DNA of 64,000 bases, taken from assembly GCA_963733395.1 (NCBI GenBank), contig CAVTCZ010000021.1:208889-272888 (forward strand), given 5' to 3'. The notes under the pieces were generated by a model, which was not told the DNA's origin, searched no databases, and was given only the letters and a program-made list of their open reading frames with translations. Positions 19,213 to 28,934 of the stretch are shown in pieces; positions within the stretch are counted from its first letter, which is position 1; each line of letters starts with the position of its first letter. Both the position numbers and the translations under genes were made by a program. The stretch is from JADKAV01 sp963733395. Its GTDB lineage: Bacteria > Actinomycetota > Actinomycetes > S36-B12 > UBA10799.

Positions 19213-21162
19213 TCAGGACCCCCGTACCCCATCGCGGTGAGCAGGGACACCGACAGCCGCATCCCCACGCAGCGACTGACGACGGGATCCGCCTACCTCT
19301 TCAGCGTGATCGTTCGCCTTCCCAATCGTCATGCCCGAGGTGATGGAACCGGCGGGCAGGCCCAGTTGCGATGCGAAGAGCGGGGCGGGATTGCCCACGG
19401 AGGTGCTCGTCGCCAGGGCCACCTTGGCGTTCTTCCAGGTGCCGTTCTGCTTGATCTGGTTCTTGCCGCCTGTGAAGGTCAGCACGTCCGTGATCTGCAT
19501 CCCAGTCGGCACAGCAGTCGCCTCCACGAAGGCGGTCGCCTTGCCGGTCGTGTAGTTCAGGGCGATGTTCTGCAGCGTCACGAAGCCCGCGGATGACGAG
19601 AACTGCAGCGCACCCTTGTGGGTGATGACATCACCCTTGACGCTCGTCACCCGGAAGGTCACCACCCCGGACTTGCTCAACGTGGCTCCGCGGATCGCCT
19701 TGATGCCGACGCCGGCGGCGTCCATGCCCTGAACCAGTCCCTTGCTCAGGGTGAGGTCGGTCTCACCCTTGTTCTTGGCAGCAGCCGACTCCCTCAGGAT
19801 CCAGGCTTTGCGCCAGGTGTCCGGCTTCCACGAGTCTGCCTGGCCGGGCTTGGGCTTGGCCCGGACGATCACGGTGACGCGCACGGCCTCGTAGCCCTGG
19901 GTGTTCACGCGGATCTGGCCGCGCGTGGTGACCTTCGTGTCGCAGAAGGCCTTCTCACCGGCGGTGGTGCTGGCCAGCGGCCGGCAGAGCACCACCGGTT
20001 TGCGCAGGACACAGGCGGACGTGTTGGTGGTGATCTTGTCGGTCAGGATCCGGTTGCCGACCGTCGTCGGGGTCGGCTTGTGCAGGGTCACGTTGACCGG
20101 GCACGGCTCGTCATCACCGTGGGAGTGGCGTTCGGGCTGATCCGCCCGATCGCATCCTGGGCCGTGAACCACATGTTGCCGTCCGGGCCGGCAGCGATGC
20201 CCGACGTGTAGGCCGTGTCCAGCGGAGTACTCGGCGATGGCGCCGCCCGGAGTGATCCGCCCGATCCCGCCGGACATCGGTGAACCACAGGTTGCCGTCC
20301 GGCCCCGCCGCGATCCCGGAGGGCGAACTGCCGGCTTCGTGGGCAGCGGGTATTCGGTGATGCGGCCGCGCGGGGTGATCCGCCCGATCCGGTTGCCGGT
20401 CCAACTGAAGTTCGGATCGCCGCGCTCGGTGAACCACATGTTGCCGTCCGGGCCGGCCGCGATCCCGTGGGGCCGCCCGCCGTAGGTGGGCAAGGGATAC
20501 TCGGTGATGGTGCCGTCGGGGTGATCCGCCCGATCTTGTTGGCGCTAGCTCTCGGTGAACCACATGTTGCCGTCCGGGCCGGCCGCGATCCCTTCGGGGC
20601 CACCGAAGGTGGGAAGGGGGTATTCGGTGATGGTGCCGTCGGGGGTGATCCGCCCGATCGCGCTCCCGGCGTACTCGGTGAACCACAGGTTGCCGTCCGG
20701 GCCGGCCGCAATGCCTCGAGGGCAGCTGCCGTGGTCGGTGGGCGCTAGGCGCTGATTGGAGGGCTGAGGTAGGGGGTACTCGGTGATGGTGCCGTCCGGG
20801 GTGATTCGCCCGACCCGGCCGGGAGGACAACCGGGCGGGCCCGTTCCTTCGGTGAACCACAGGTTGCCGTCAGGTCCTGCCGCAATGCCTCGGGGACCAC
20901 TCGCGTTGGTGTTCGGCAGAGGAAACTCGGTGATGGTGCCGGTCGGGGTGATCCGCCCGATCTTGTTCCCGCAGGTCTCGGTGAACCACATGTTGCCGTC
21001 CGGGCCGGCCGCGATCCCTTCCGGGCCACTGCTGGACGCCGGGAGGATGTACATGTACCTGGTGTCGTCAGATGCGACCGCCGTCGGCGCCCACAACACG
21101 GCCAGCACCGCCGCGATGATCGCAACAACAACCGAGATCTTTGACGAGATGCGCGTGTCCAT
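19213..21162 (-). pseudogene. Secreted beta-propeller (streptogramin-lyase/NHL-like) protein, frameshifted
   Basis: The ATG at 21162 begins MDTRISSKISVVVAIIAAVL, a signal peptide. The body has about eight ~45-residue blades, each with GIAAGPDGNxWFTE followed by xKIGRITPxGTITEYPLP, as in virginiamycin B lyase (Vgb)-type propellers. After the blades come ~290 residues of unknown beta-rich sequence with VNVTLHKPTPTTVGNRIL and several conserved cysteines. Frame changes near 20530, 20330, 20220 and 20110, and one near 19300 where ITLKR would end the protein, break the gene. Lyase activity is not assumed; many such propellers only bind carbohydrate or lipid. Confidence 0.65.
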
Positions 21163-21419
21163 GATGCCCCCAAGCGATGGAACCGCTACACCCTCAAGGT
21201 ACACCCGCAGCGCCACCATCGTGGGCCAGAACCGTTCGTGGGCAACGCGGCATCCGCCCGTCTTCATGAAAGCCTTAAGGGGCTCCGCCAAGCGAAACCG
21301 CCCGGCCTCAGGCGGTCCGGGGTGGTGCGCGGGTGCCGGTGGGAGCGATGGATTCCATGGTGCATGCAGACCACCTCACTCGTGCACATTCGGCAATACA
21401 CAGCACCACCGTCAACACC
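21163..21419. other. Spacer without a supported gene
   Basis: About 260 bases between the propeller gene start and the decayed end of the next secreted-protein gene. No convincing coding frame or hairpin was seen. Confidence 0.35.
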
Positions 21420-22004
21420 GGGGCGGAAGCCTGCGCGACCTGCACCTCGGCACACCACGGTCCCCGGCGGGGTCGATGAGCACCCGGTACGCGCCGTCGG
21501 GAACGGTCACCGTGCAGGACCCGTCATTGAGGAAGTCGAAGTGGACATCACGATCGGCTTCGTAGTCCTGGCAGGTGGCGTAGAAGGACACGTCAACCGC
21601 TGTCGACCTTGCCGTTGCTGCTGGTCACCGTCCCACTTACGTCGGAGCCGGGCAGAGCGACGAGGTTCTGCGTGCCGACGGCGCTGACAGCGACAACCGT
21701 GGCCTCTTTGCAGTTCCGCTTGGCGTTGTGCCAGGGCCTCACGGCGCTGGTGCCGTCGTATGCCTGAATGAGCACACGGTAGGTGCTGTTGGGGACGGTC
21801 ACCGAGTACACGCCACCATCGAACTAGGGACCTGCGGCATTAGGTGCCCTGGTAGTAGACCACGCAGGTCGGGAAGAAGGCCCACCGGCCCGTTGCTGCT
21901 GCTGACCGTGGAGGCCGCGTCTGCGGGAAGCGCAAGTAATGCCGCCCCGATCAGCGCACTGACAGCGATGAAGATGATGCTGCTGAGACGTTTGGTGTGG
22001 ACAT
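21420..22004 (-). pseudogene. Secreted repeat protein, frameshifted
   Basis: From the ATG at 22004 with a one-base correction one reads KRLSSIIFIAVSALIGAALL, a signal peptide ending LPADA. Then follow two homologous ~75-residue units: SNGPVGFFPTCVVYYQG...YSVTVPNSTYRVLIQAYDG and SGTVTSSNGKVDSG...FYATCQDYEADRD...TVTVPDGAYRVLIDP. Each has a paired-cysteine TC...C/K pattern and a TVPxxxYRVLI strand, suggesting carboxypeptidase-regulatory-like beta-sandwich repeats. At least three frame breaks. Family not recognised beyond this. Confidence 0.5.
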
Positions 22005-22091
22005 GATCGGCCCCTCATGGACAAGCACCCGCCGAGACCAGCCCAGAGTCCATGACACAGGGTGACACTCTCGATCGGGCGGCAGACTTCT

Positions 22092-22589
22092 TCACGCCAC
22101 GTCCGCCTGAGCCTTGGCCCTCAGCCGCAGGGGTAGGACGACCCACAGGATGAGAACAAGAACCGCCAGTGCGAGGACGATGGTCGTTGCGACCGTTCCC
22201 GTGAAGAGGAATGCGATCACGAGCCAGATCGCGGACAGCATCGCCACGGACAGCATCGCCATTCCGGCCAGCGCCATTCGGTGCGTGACCCACACGAGGC
22301 GCTCCTTGCCCCCGAGGCGGAACGTCAGTCGATGAACAACCACGGGTCCCATGAAGCAGAGCGCCGAGCACGCAGCCGCGACCAGCGCGGCAATGAGAAC
22401 GAAGGCGAACGTGTCGGAGTCATGCGGGAAGGATTGGTAGAAGGCCAGGGTCAGCAGGAAGGCGAACAGAATCTGAACGCCCGTCTGGGCCACGCGCAGT
22501 TCTTGCACGAGTTCGGCGAAGTTGCGGTCGGCGCGCTCCGAGGGTGTTTCGTCCCGCTCGTGCTGCGAGGTCGGGCGGGCTTCAGTCAT
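22092..22589 (-). CDS. DUF6328 family membrane protein
   Basis: 165 residues. The conserved N-terminus RDETPSERADRNFAELVQELRVAQTGVQ is immediately followed by four membrane segments (about residues 38-56, 63-86, 105-127 and 131-150). GPVVVHRLTFRLG in the loop after TM2 is typical of the family. It is widespread in actinobacteria with no known function. It is intact, and its start overlaps the end of a small upstream frame. Confidence 0.8.
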   Translation of the reverse strand: MTEARPTSQHERDETPSERADRNFAELVQELRVAQTGVQILFAFLLTLAFYQSFPHDSDTFAFVLIAALVAAACSALCFMGPVVVHRLTFRLGGKERLVWVTHRMALAGMAMLSVAMLSAIWLVIAFLFTGTVATTIVLALAVLVLILWVVLPLRLRAKAQADVA

Positions 22590-22812
22590 CGGACAACCCG
22601 GCTGGGTGCTCCGCGTACATCACAAAGACCATGGGCCGCTCCTCCTGGGTCGATTCCGCGCAGTTGTCCCAGTGCGTGGATTTCCCGTCGCACGAGGTTC
22701 CATACAGTTCGCCGGACTCGGACTTGTCGATTGGCTTCGCGAGGGGTCCTACCGGACGGTGAATTCGGGCGTGTGCAAGGCAGCGGCAGATCCTGCAGGT
22801 CTCACCGCGCAT
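22582..22812 (-). CDS. Possible small protein upstream of DUF6328
   Basis: A 76-residue frame whose stop overlaps the DUF6328 start. The second half (GELYGTSCDGKSTHW and PMVFVMYAEHPAGLSDD) is less skewed in composition than noncoding frames nearby, and the overlap hints at coupling. No family is recognised and the start is uncertain. Confidence 0.25.
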   Translation of the reverse strand: MRGETCRICRCLAHARIHRPVGPLAKPIDKSESGELYGTSCDGKSTHWDNCAESTQEERPMVFVMYAEHPAGLSDD

Positions 22813-22922
22813 CGACGCTGGCGCACCAGGACTGATCCTTCACGAGATTCCCGTTGGTGTATGCCCTGGCGGGTATGACAGTGATCCTCCCCAGTGGAAT
22901 CCACCGACGCAGAGCACGCACA

Positions 22923-23330
22923 TGACAGCCTCGGATTCGCTCACCTCGCTCGCCGACGATCTGCCAGGCCGTGTGCGACCCCAGGCGGGCCAGCACGTAC
23001 CTGCAGGTCGGACCCGACCGCTACCGCTGGGAGTCCCGGCTCAACGACGGTGAGACCGTCGGGTACGTCATCGCTGCCGGAACGCTGTAGGAAGTGCTCG
23101 AACCGTGGCTCGGTGGCGCGGTCGACGACGCGGACCTCGAATTGATGCCCCCACGCCGAGTACACGTTCAAGCGCGACTGTCGGACAGGTGGCGCGCGGG
23201 TTCCGTGTTCCTGCTCGGCCACGCGACGCATCCCACCCCGCTCTTCATCGGACAGGGATTGTGTGCGGGTCTGCGGGACGCGGCCAACCTCACCTTGGAA
23301 GCTCAGCGACGTGCTCGCCGGCCGCGCTAA
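22923..23330 (+). pseudogene. Fused remnants: FAD-oxidase 5' end and MhpA-type monooxygenase
   Basis: The ATG at 22923 begins MTASDSLTSLADDLPGR, nearly the same as the start of the FAD oxidase at 33324; DNA similarity extends over 22892-22973. It then jumps to CDPRRASTYLQVGPDRYRW, DDADLELMPP and FLLGHATHPTPLFIGQGLCA, GLRDAANLT. These are the central FAD-binding region of aromatic-ring monooxygenases of the MhpA family (normally GDAAHLTPPFIGQG). Frames change at least twice and a stop falls at 23088. A dead chimera of two gene fragments. Confidence 0.7.
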
Positions 23331-23573
23331 CCGGGGGCAGCCGGACACCTAAACACATGCGAGATCGAGCACAAGCCGCATGCCCGCAGTCTGGTGAAGA
23401 CGGCCGTGAGTGTCGGCTGGGCGATGACCGGCAAGCAGGACGGTGCGGCCGCGTTCCGATGCAGTGAACAGCTGCGCACGGTGCCATGTCGGGGCTGCAG
23501 CACGGGACGCCGTCATGGAGATCGGAAACGCGGGGAGCCCGTCTGCGCGGCATCGCCGGCCACGCGACCTGCG
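23331..23573. other. Spacer without a supported gene
   Basis: About 240 bases between the monooxygenase remnant and the end of the V-ATPase/stress operon. Nothing recognisable on either strand. Confidence 0.3.
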
Positions 23574-23987
23574 TCAGCCCTGGGCGGGCACCACGACGAT
23601 CGGCACGGAGGCGAACTCCAGCACATGCAACAGGTGGGAGCCCACGAATGGCTGGCCCACGTGCCGGACCCCGGAGCGCCCGAGCACGATGAGGTCGGCC
23701 GGCCAGGCGGCGGCCTGGTCGAGGATGCATCTCGCGGGTTGACCGCTGATCGTCAACGCCTCGACGCCGACGCCGGCCTGCCCGGCCAGGTCGGTGACGT
23801 AGGTGAGGACGGGCACTGGTACCTGCCGTGCGAAATCCTCGGCGGCGGCGCGTCCGGCGACTCCGGCCAACTCCCGCACGTAGACGGCGCGCAGCGATCC
23901 GCCGGTCTCCCGGGCCAGTCGGACCGCAGCCCGGGCGGCGGCCAGCCCGGCGGGTGAGTCGTTCACGGCGACCAGGATCCGCATCAT
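23574..23987 (-). CDS. Universal stress protein (UspA family)
   Basis: 137 residues starting MMRILVAVNDSPAGLAAARA. The ATP-binding Usp motif is close to complete: the early VAVNDS and the C-terminal GRSGVRHVGQPFVGSHLLHVL (GxxGx9GS pattern), ending SVPIVVVPA. Its ATG overlaps the stop of V-ATPase subunit D by four bases, so it is the last gene of the ATPase operon. Its presence suggests the ATPase is made under stress or energy limitation. That link is inference from position. Confidence 0.88.
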   Translation of the reverse strand: MMRILVAVNDSPAGLAAARAAVRLARETGGSLRAVYVRELAGVAGRAAAEDFARQVPVPVLTYVTDLAGQAGVGVEALTISGQPARCILDQAAAWPADLIVLGRSGVRHVGQPFVGSHLLHVLEFASVPIVVVPAQG

Positions 23988-24620
23988 GGCCGTGCCCTTC
24001 CGGGTCGGGAGGTGTCGGCGGCCCATTGCAGCCGCACATGCTCGTCGTGCTCCTGATCGTCGAGTCCGACGACCAGACGGGTGTGCGCCGACTCCAGCCG
24101 GGGAATCCACCGATCCCGCAACGCGCGCAACTGTTGCCGGGTGGTGGCGATCGCGGCCTCGATCGCCTCAAGGGCCGCGGTGGCGACCGCGTGGTCGACA
24201 CCCGCGCGGACGGCGCGCTGTGCCGCAGGGCCAGCCTGGTGCAATGCGGAGTTGCCCGGGAAGACCGAGCACCCGGTCGGCTCGTGGGCCGCACAGGTCG
24301 CCGACGACGGGTAGCGGACCCCCATGGTCAGAGCCCACGTCACATCCACCACGCAGTCGGCACCGTCACCGGCCAGCCTGGTCCCCCGCTGCGCCACTGA
24401 GCAGCCCGGAGCGCAGCATCCAGGTCTCCAGGTCGCGCACCGCCTGGGTCCACTGCTGCCGGGTGCGCTCGGCCTGCAGGGCGTAGTCCGCCTCCTCCGC
24501 GAGCAGGATGCGCAGTTTGCGCTCCAGGAGATCGGCCCCGCGCTCGGCCACGGCGCGACGCCGGACCAGCCAGGTGATCCCCGCGCGGCCCGGTGGCAGC
24601 CCACGCAGCTTCGCGGTCAC
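23984..24620 (-). CDS. ntpD: V/A-type ATPase subunit D (central stalk), one frameshift
   Basis: Starts with GTG overlapping the subunit B stop. The N-terminal helix RAVAERGADLLERKLRIL matches the family motif (AxxGxxLLKxKRD). The C-terminal helix ALEAIEAAIATTRQQLRALR followed by IPRLES matches the other end of the coiled coil that rotates inside A3B3. An extra G in the run at about 24394 separates the two halves; removing it restores ~211 residues, the normal length. It couples catalysis to the membrane rotor. Confidence 0.85.
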
Positions 24621-26020
24621 CTGTCCTCGCCCCCGTCGGAGGGGATACTGGATCCGTATCGGTCGATCAGCGACGGTGCCAGCATGGTCAACTCCCGGCG
24701 AGGCAGTTGGGCCAGGACCTCCCAGGCCAGTGTGAGCGTGCGCTGCAACGACCGGGTCTCGGCGCGGCCCTGGTCGAGCAGGTGCTCGGCGAACGCCGTC
24801 TCGTAGGCCAGGTAGTCCCGGTCGGTCACATTGAGCGTGTCCGGCCCGACCAGGTCGGCCAGTTCCCGCACCTGCCGGGCACGGGCCAGCGCGGCCAGCA
24901 GCTGGGCAGCGAGGTCGAGGTGGTCCTCGCGGGTCCGGCCGGGTCCAACCCCTTTGCGCATCAGCCGGGACAACGATTGCAGTGGGTCCATCGGCGGGTA
25001 GATGCCGCGTGCGTGCAGGTCGGCGGACAGGACCAGCTGACCCTCGGTGATGTAGCCGGTGAGGTCGGGCACCGGGTGTGTGATGTCGCCTGCGGGCATG
25101 GTCAGTACCGGGATCACCGTCACCGAGCCGGGCAGGCCGAGTACCCGTCCGCAGCGTTCGTACAGGGAGGCCAGGTCGCTGTACAGGTAGCCGGGGTAGG
25201 CCCGTCGGGCCGGGATCTCGCCGCGCGCCGCCGACACCTCGCGCAGTGCTTCGCCGTAACTGGTCATGTCCCCCATCACGACCAGCACGTGCCGGCCGTG
25301 CGTGAACGCCAGCTCCTCGGCCACGGTCAGCGCGATCCGGGGGGTGAGGATCCGCTCGATGACGGGGTCGTCGGCGGTGTTGAGCAGCAGGACGAGCTCA
25401 CCTGCCCGGGAGCGCTCATCCAGGCCGTCGCGCACGGCGGTCGCGTCGGCGTGGGTCAGACCCATCCCCGCGAAGACGACGCAGAAGGGGTCCCCGCCGG
25501 CGCTGGACTGGGCGGCGATCTGCGTGGCCAACTCCAAGTGCGGCAGACCGGGTACGGAGAAGACCGGCAACTTCTGACCGCGCACCAGGGTGGCCAGCCC
25601 GTCGATCGCGGAGATGCCGGTGAGGACCGGGTCGGCGGGCGGCTCGCGCTTGAGCGGGTTGAGGGGTGCTCCGGTGGTCGGGGCCAGACGGTCCCCCCGC
25701 ACCGGCGGCCCGGAGTCCAGCGGCGCGCCGCGCCCGTTGCACACCCGGCCCAGCCAGCCCTCGCCGACCGGCAGCTGCAGGGGTGCCCCGCTGAAGCGCA
25801 CCCGGGTGCGATCGGGGCTGACCCCGGCGGTGCCCTCCAGCACCTGCACCACCGCCAGGCCGTGGTCCACCTCCAGCACCACCCCGTGGCGCCGCTCGCC
25901 GCCGTCGAGTTCGAGCGTGACGTACTCGTCCCAGCCGACCCCGCTGACGCCCTCGACGACCATGAGCGGGCCACGCAGACCCCGCACGGAGGTGTACTCG
26001 ACCGCGCCCCACCGGTTCAT
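24617..26020 (-). CDS. ntpB: V/A-type ATPase subunit B (non-catalytic)
   Basis: 467 residues from the ATG at 26020, which overlaps the stop of subunit A. Family landmarks: GRVCNGRGAPLDSGP, GISAIDGLATLVRGQKLPVFS (the degenerate P-loop region without GKT), FAGMGLTHADA and PGYLYSDLASLYERCGRV. The last, matching SYPGYMYTDLATIYERAGR, is diagnostic of subunit B. It forms the alternating non-catalytic positions of the A3B3 hexamer and contributes the arginine finger. Length is typical. Confidence 0.95.
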   Translation of the reverse strand: MNRWGAVEYTSVRGLRGPLMVVEGVSGVGWDEYVTLELDGGERRHGVVLEVDHGLAVVQVLEGTAGVSPDRTRVRFSGAPLQLPVGEGWLGRVCNGRGAPLDSGPPVRGDRLAPTTGAPLNPLKREPPADPVLTGISAIDGLATLVRGQKLPVFSVPGLPHLELATQIAAQSSAGGDPFCVVFAGMGLTHADATAVRDGLDERSRAGELVLLLNTADDPVIERILTPRIALTVAEELAFTHGRHVLVVMGDMTSYGEALREVSAARGEIPARRAYPGYLYSDLASLYERCGRVLGLPGSVTVIPVLTMPAGDITHPVPDLTGYITEGQLVLSADLHARGIYPPMDPLQSLSRLMRKGVGPGRTREDHLDLAAQLLAALARARQVRELADLVGPDTLNVTDRDYLAYETAFAEHLLDQGRAETRSLQRTLTLAWEVLAQLPRRELTMLAPSLIDRYGSSIPSDGGEDR

Positions 26021-27777
26021 GCCGCACCCCCATCCGGCACCAGGGTGTCCAACCGCGCCAGGACCTCGTCGCGTCGTGACTGCACACCGCGGACATCGTC
26101 GGGATCCGTCTCCTCCCGCGCCCGGACCAGCCCGCCCCAGTCGACCTCCTCGATCAGGGATGCCAGCACCCCGTCGTGCACCAGCTCCTGGCAGCGGTCG
26201 TGCACGGACAGGACCGCATCCACCAGAGCGGCCCCTTTGGCCGGCGAGCACACCGCGTCGTTGGCCGACAGCGCGCTCTGCTGCAGCACGGCCTCGCGCA
26301 CCAGGCGGCCCGAGAGCAGCACGACCCGCTCCGGGCCGGGCAACGACCCGACACCGACCAGGTCGGCCAGGGCGGCGAGCCGGTCGGCCTCGGCGACCAG
26401 GGACAGCACCCGCGCCCGCCGTCGCGCCCAGTCCGGATCGCCTTGCGCTGCGTACCAGGCCCCGACCCGGGCGGCGTCCCGGGAGAACGAGGCCCCCCAC
26501 GACACCGCCGGGTAATGCCGGCCGTAGGCGAGGTCGCGGTCCAGCGACCAGAGGCTGCGCACGAACCGCTCCGTGTTCGCACTGACCGGTTCGGTGAGAT
26601 CCCCACCGGGTGGGGAGACCGCCCCGATGACGGTCACCGACCCGCGCCGCCCGCCGAGGGTGTCGACGTGACCGGCCCGTTCGTAGAAGGCGGCCAGCGA
26701 GGAGGCGAGGCTGGCCGGATAGCCCTCCTCCGCCGGCAGCGCGCCGGAGCGGGAGGCGAACTCCCGCAGTGCCTCGGCCCAGCGGGAGGTGGAGTCGGCG
26801 ATGACCACCGCGTGCAACCCCATGTCCCGGAAGTACTCCGCCACGGTCATTCCGGTGTAGACGCTGGCCTCGCGCGCCATCATCGGCATGTTGGACGTGT
26901 TCGCGATGACCACCGTCCGCTGGGCCAGCCGGCCACCGGTGCGCGGGTCCACCAGGCTGGCGAGCTCGGCCACGACATCGGCCATCTCGTTGCCGCGCTC
27001 ACCGCAGCCGACATAGACGATCACATCGGCGGTGCACCATTTGGCGACCTGCTGCAGCAGCACGGTCTTTCCGGTGCCGAACCCGCCGGGCACGCCAGCA
27101 GTGCTGCCCAGCGCGATCGGGTACAGCAGGTCCAGGACCCGCTGACCGGTGACCAGCGGCTCGCCGGTGCCGATCCGCTCGCGGTGCGGGCGGGCCCGGC
27201 GCACCGGCCAGCGCTGGCCCATCTGCACCTGCACCCCGGCGACCACCGCCAGGGTGGCGTCGGCGGGATGGTCCCCGGGCTCGGCGACCCACTCGACCAG
27301 GCCGCCCGCCCCCGGCGGCACGAGGACCCGCAGCTCGAGCGGGCCGTCCGGTCGCACCAGACCCACGGTGGCCCCCGGCGCCAACTCGTCGCCCACGGCG
27401 GCCTGGGGCTCGAACCACCACCGCCGGTCGTCGGGGGTCACCGGCCCGCCCGGGCTCAGCCAGGTCTGCGCCCCGAGCAGCGGCCGGAGCAGCCCGTCGA
27501 ACATGCCACCGAGCAGCCCCGGGCCGAGCCAGGCGGAAAGCGGCTCGCCGACCAGCCGGACCGGGTCACCGGGTCCGAGGCCCCCCGAGTACTCGTACGC
27601 CTGGACCGTGGACACCCCGTCAGACAGTGCCACCAGCTCCCCTGGCAGCCGCATCGGCCCGAGCTCGACCATGTCCGACATGGCCACGCCCACCAGCCCC
27701 TCGACCTCCACCAGCGGCCCACTGACCCGGACCACGGTGCCGACCGGGGCGGATTCGCCGCGCGGATGGGCGGTCAT
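26017..27777 (-). CDS. ntpA: V/A-type ATPase catalytic subunit A
   Basis: 586 residues from the ATG that overlaps the subunit E stop. Walker A GGFGTGKTVL (canonical GPFGSGKTV), catalytic region CGERGNEMADV, Walker B-like VVIADSTSRWAEALRE and the EEGYPASLASSLAAFYERAG signature are all intact. The family-specific non-homologous insert occupies residues ~100-190. Hydrolyses or makes ATP in the cytosolic head. Slight deviations (GGFGTGKT for GPFGSGKT) are conservative. Confidence 0.96.
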   Translation of the reverse strand: MTAHPRGESAPVGTVVRVSGPLVEVEGLVGVAMSDMVELGPMRLPGELVALSDGVSTVQAYEYSGGLGPGDPVRLVGEPLSAWLGPGLLGGMFDGLLRPLLGAQTWLSPGGPVTPDDRRWWFEPQAAVGDELAPGATVGLVRPDGPLELRVLVPPGAGGLVEWVAEPGDHPADATLAVVAGVQVQMGQRWPVRRARPHRERIGTGEPLVTGQRVLDLLYPIALGSTAGVPGGFGTGKTVLLQQVAKWCTADVIVYVGCGERGNEMADVVAELASLVDPRTGGRLAQRTVVIANTSNMPMMAREASVYTGMTVAEYFRDMGLHAVVIADSTSRWAEALREFASRSGALPAEEGYPASLASSLAAFYERAGHVDTLGGRRGSVTVIGAVSPPGGDLTEPVSANTERFVRSLWSLDRDLAYGRHYPAVSWGASFSRDAARVGAWYAAQGDPDWARRRARVLSLVAEADRLAALADLVGVGSLPGPERVVLLSGRLVREAVLQQSALSANDAVCSPAKGAALVDAVLSVHDRCQELVHDGVLASLIEEVDWGGLVRAREETDPDDVRGVQSRRDEVLARLDTLVPDGGAA

Positions 27778-28295
27778 GGCGACCATGGCTCCGCCCGATC
27801 GACCACCTCGTCGACCAGGTCGTCGGCCAGCCCCTCCAACGAGTACTCGATCCGGCGCGGGCCGGACTCGGCAACGATGCCTCCGCGGTCGAGCGTGGTG
27901 ACCACAGCCCCCGGCCCGAGATCGGACAGCGCCCGGGCGCGGAGGGCTTCGAGCATGGCCGGATAGTCCGGGTCCTCGCGCAATGCGCGCACCGCCTCGC
28001 GCGCGGCCGTTCGCAGGTCGTCATGGGCAGCCTGTTGCGCGGCAAGCAGGACTGCCCGCGCCCGCCGCGCGGCCCCCGCCCGTTCGGCGGCGAGGACTGC
28101 CTGTCCATCCGCGGCCCCTTTGGCGCGAGCCTGCCCGAGCAGGGCCTCCGCCTCCTGGTGGGCCCGATCGAGTGATTCCCGGGCATCCTCGTCCGCCCGT
28201 GCCAGGACCTCATCCGCCGCCGCATGGGCGCGGTCCCGCAGTGCCGCGGCGAGCGGCGCGAGGGAATCCGCCTCCCCTGCCGGCGGGCGGGTCAT
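27774..28295 (-). CDS. ntpE: V/A-type ATPase subunit E (peripheral stalk)
   Basis: 173 residues, Ala/Arg/Glu-rich. Residues 10-95 form a long uninterrupted helix, and the C-terminal part (VVTTLDRGGIVAESGPRRIEYSLEG) is the globular E-type domain with a GG(I/V) turn that caps subunit B. The start overlaps the stop of subunit F and the stop overlaps the start of subunit A (ATGA each). It pairs with the coiled-coil G/H subunit as stator. Confidence 0.85.
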   Translation of the reverse strand: MTRPPAGEADSLAPLAAALRDRAHAAADEVLARADEDARESLDRAHQEAEALLGQARAKGAADGQAVLAAERAGAARRARAVLLAAQQAAHDDLRTAAREAVRALREDPDYPAMLEALRARALSDLGPGAVVTTLDRGGIVAESGPRRIEYSLEGLADDLVDEVVDRAEPWSP

Positions 28296-28504
28296 TCCGG
28301 CATCACCACCGTCAGCGGTCCGTTCCGGCGCGGGCCCAGTGTGGTGTGGGCCCGCGGGGTGAGGATCACCACCTCCACGTCAGCGGGCAGCGCCGACCAG
28401 CTCTGGTGGACCTGCGACTCGTCGTCGCCGGGCAGCAGCAGGACCCCCGCCAGCGACAAGCCCTGCACGCGCACCGACTCGCCGATCGCTGCCACCCGGC
28501 CCAT
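28292..28504 (-). CDS. V/A-type ATPase subunit F (short)
   Basis: 70 residues from the ATG at 28504; a GTG at 28513 would add three. MGRVAAIGESVRVQGLSLAG matches the F-subunit start (xxIGdxdtvxGFrLaG). VEVVILTPRAHTTL is the second strand-helix. Family members usually have ~100 residues, so the flexible C-terminal tail is largely missing. It lies between the proteolipid and E genes and binds the D stalk. Confidence 0.7.
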   Translation of the reverse strand: MGRVAAIGESVRVQGLSLAGVLLLPGDDESQVHQSWSALPADVEVVILTPRAHTTLGPRRNGPLTVVMPE

Positions 28505-28505
28505 G

Positions 28506-28934
28506 TCAGACACTGCCGATCAGGATGATGGCGATGATCAGGCCGTAGATGGCGATCCCCTCGGCCAGGCCGACGATCACCATGGCCCGGCCGAAGAGCT
28601 CCGGGCGTTCGCTCAAGGTGGCCAGCGCCGCGGCACCGGTGTAGGCCACGGCGATGGCTGCCCCGATCGAGGAGCCGGCGACGGCGATGGAAGCGCCCAG
28701 CAGCGCCGCCCAGTTCGACTCCGACGAGGCGGTGTCCTGGGCCGCGACCGTGGCCTGGGCAACTGCCGGATCCGCGTTCAGGGCCACGGCCAGCAGGGCG
28801 AGCCCGCCGATGGCCAGGACCACGTTCATTCCGATGAAGACCCGCAGCGCGCCTCCGGAGCGGGTTCTGAGGGCGACCCGGGTGGCCAGGGCGACGACGA
28901 TGAGGACGGGGAGGCAGACCAGCCAGACAGTCAC
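28506..28934 (-). CDS. ntpK: V/A-type ATPase proteolipid subunit K (c ring)
   Basis: 142 residues from a GTG that overlaps the subunit I stop. Four hydrophobic segments are visible. The last two form the usual c-subunit hairpin (AALLGASIAVAGSSIGAAIA, then MVIVGLAEGIAIYGLIIAII), with the ion-carrying glutamate in LAEGIAIYG. The first two segments are much less conserved, so this may be a four-helix form with a single carboxylate. The ion (H+ or Na+) cannot be decided by eye. Confidence 0.9.
   Translation of the reverse strand: MTVWLVCLPVLIVVALATRVALRTRSGGALRVFIGMNVVLAIGGLALLAVALNADPAVAQATVAAQDTASSESNWAALLGASIAVAGSSIGAAIAVAYTGAAALATLSERPELFGRAMVIVGLAEGIAIYGLIIAIILIGSV

Noticed and set aside
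21264..21458. Small minus-strand protein near 21.3 kb
   Set aside because: Reads better as the decayed 3' end of the cysteine-repeat secreted protein in another frame.
24593..27966. Long plus-strand frames opposite the V-ATPase genes
   Set aside because: No motifs or ribosome sites; the minus strand carries complete catalytic motifs.
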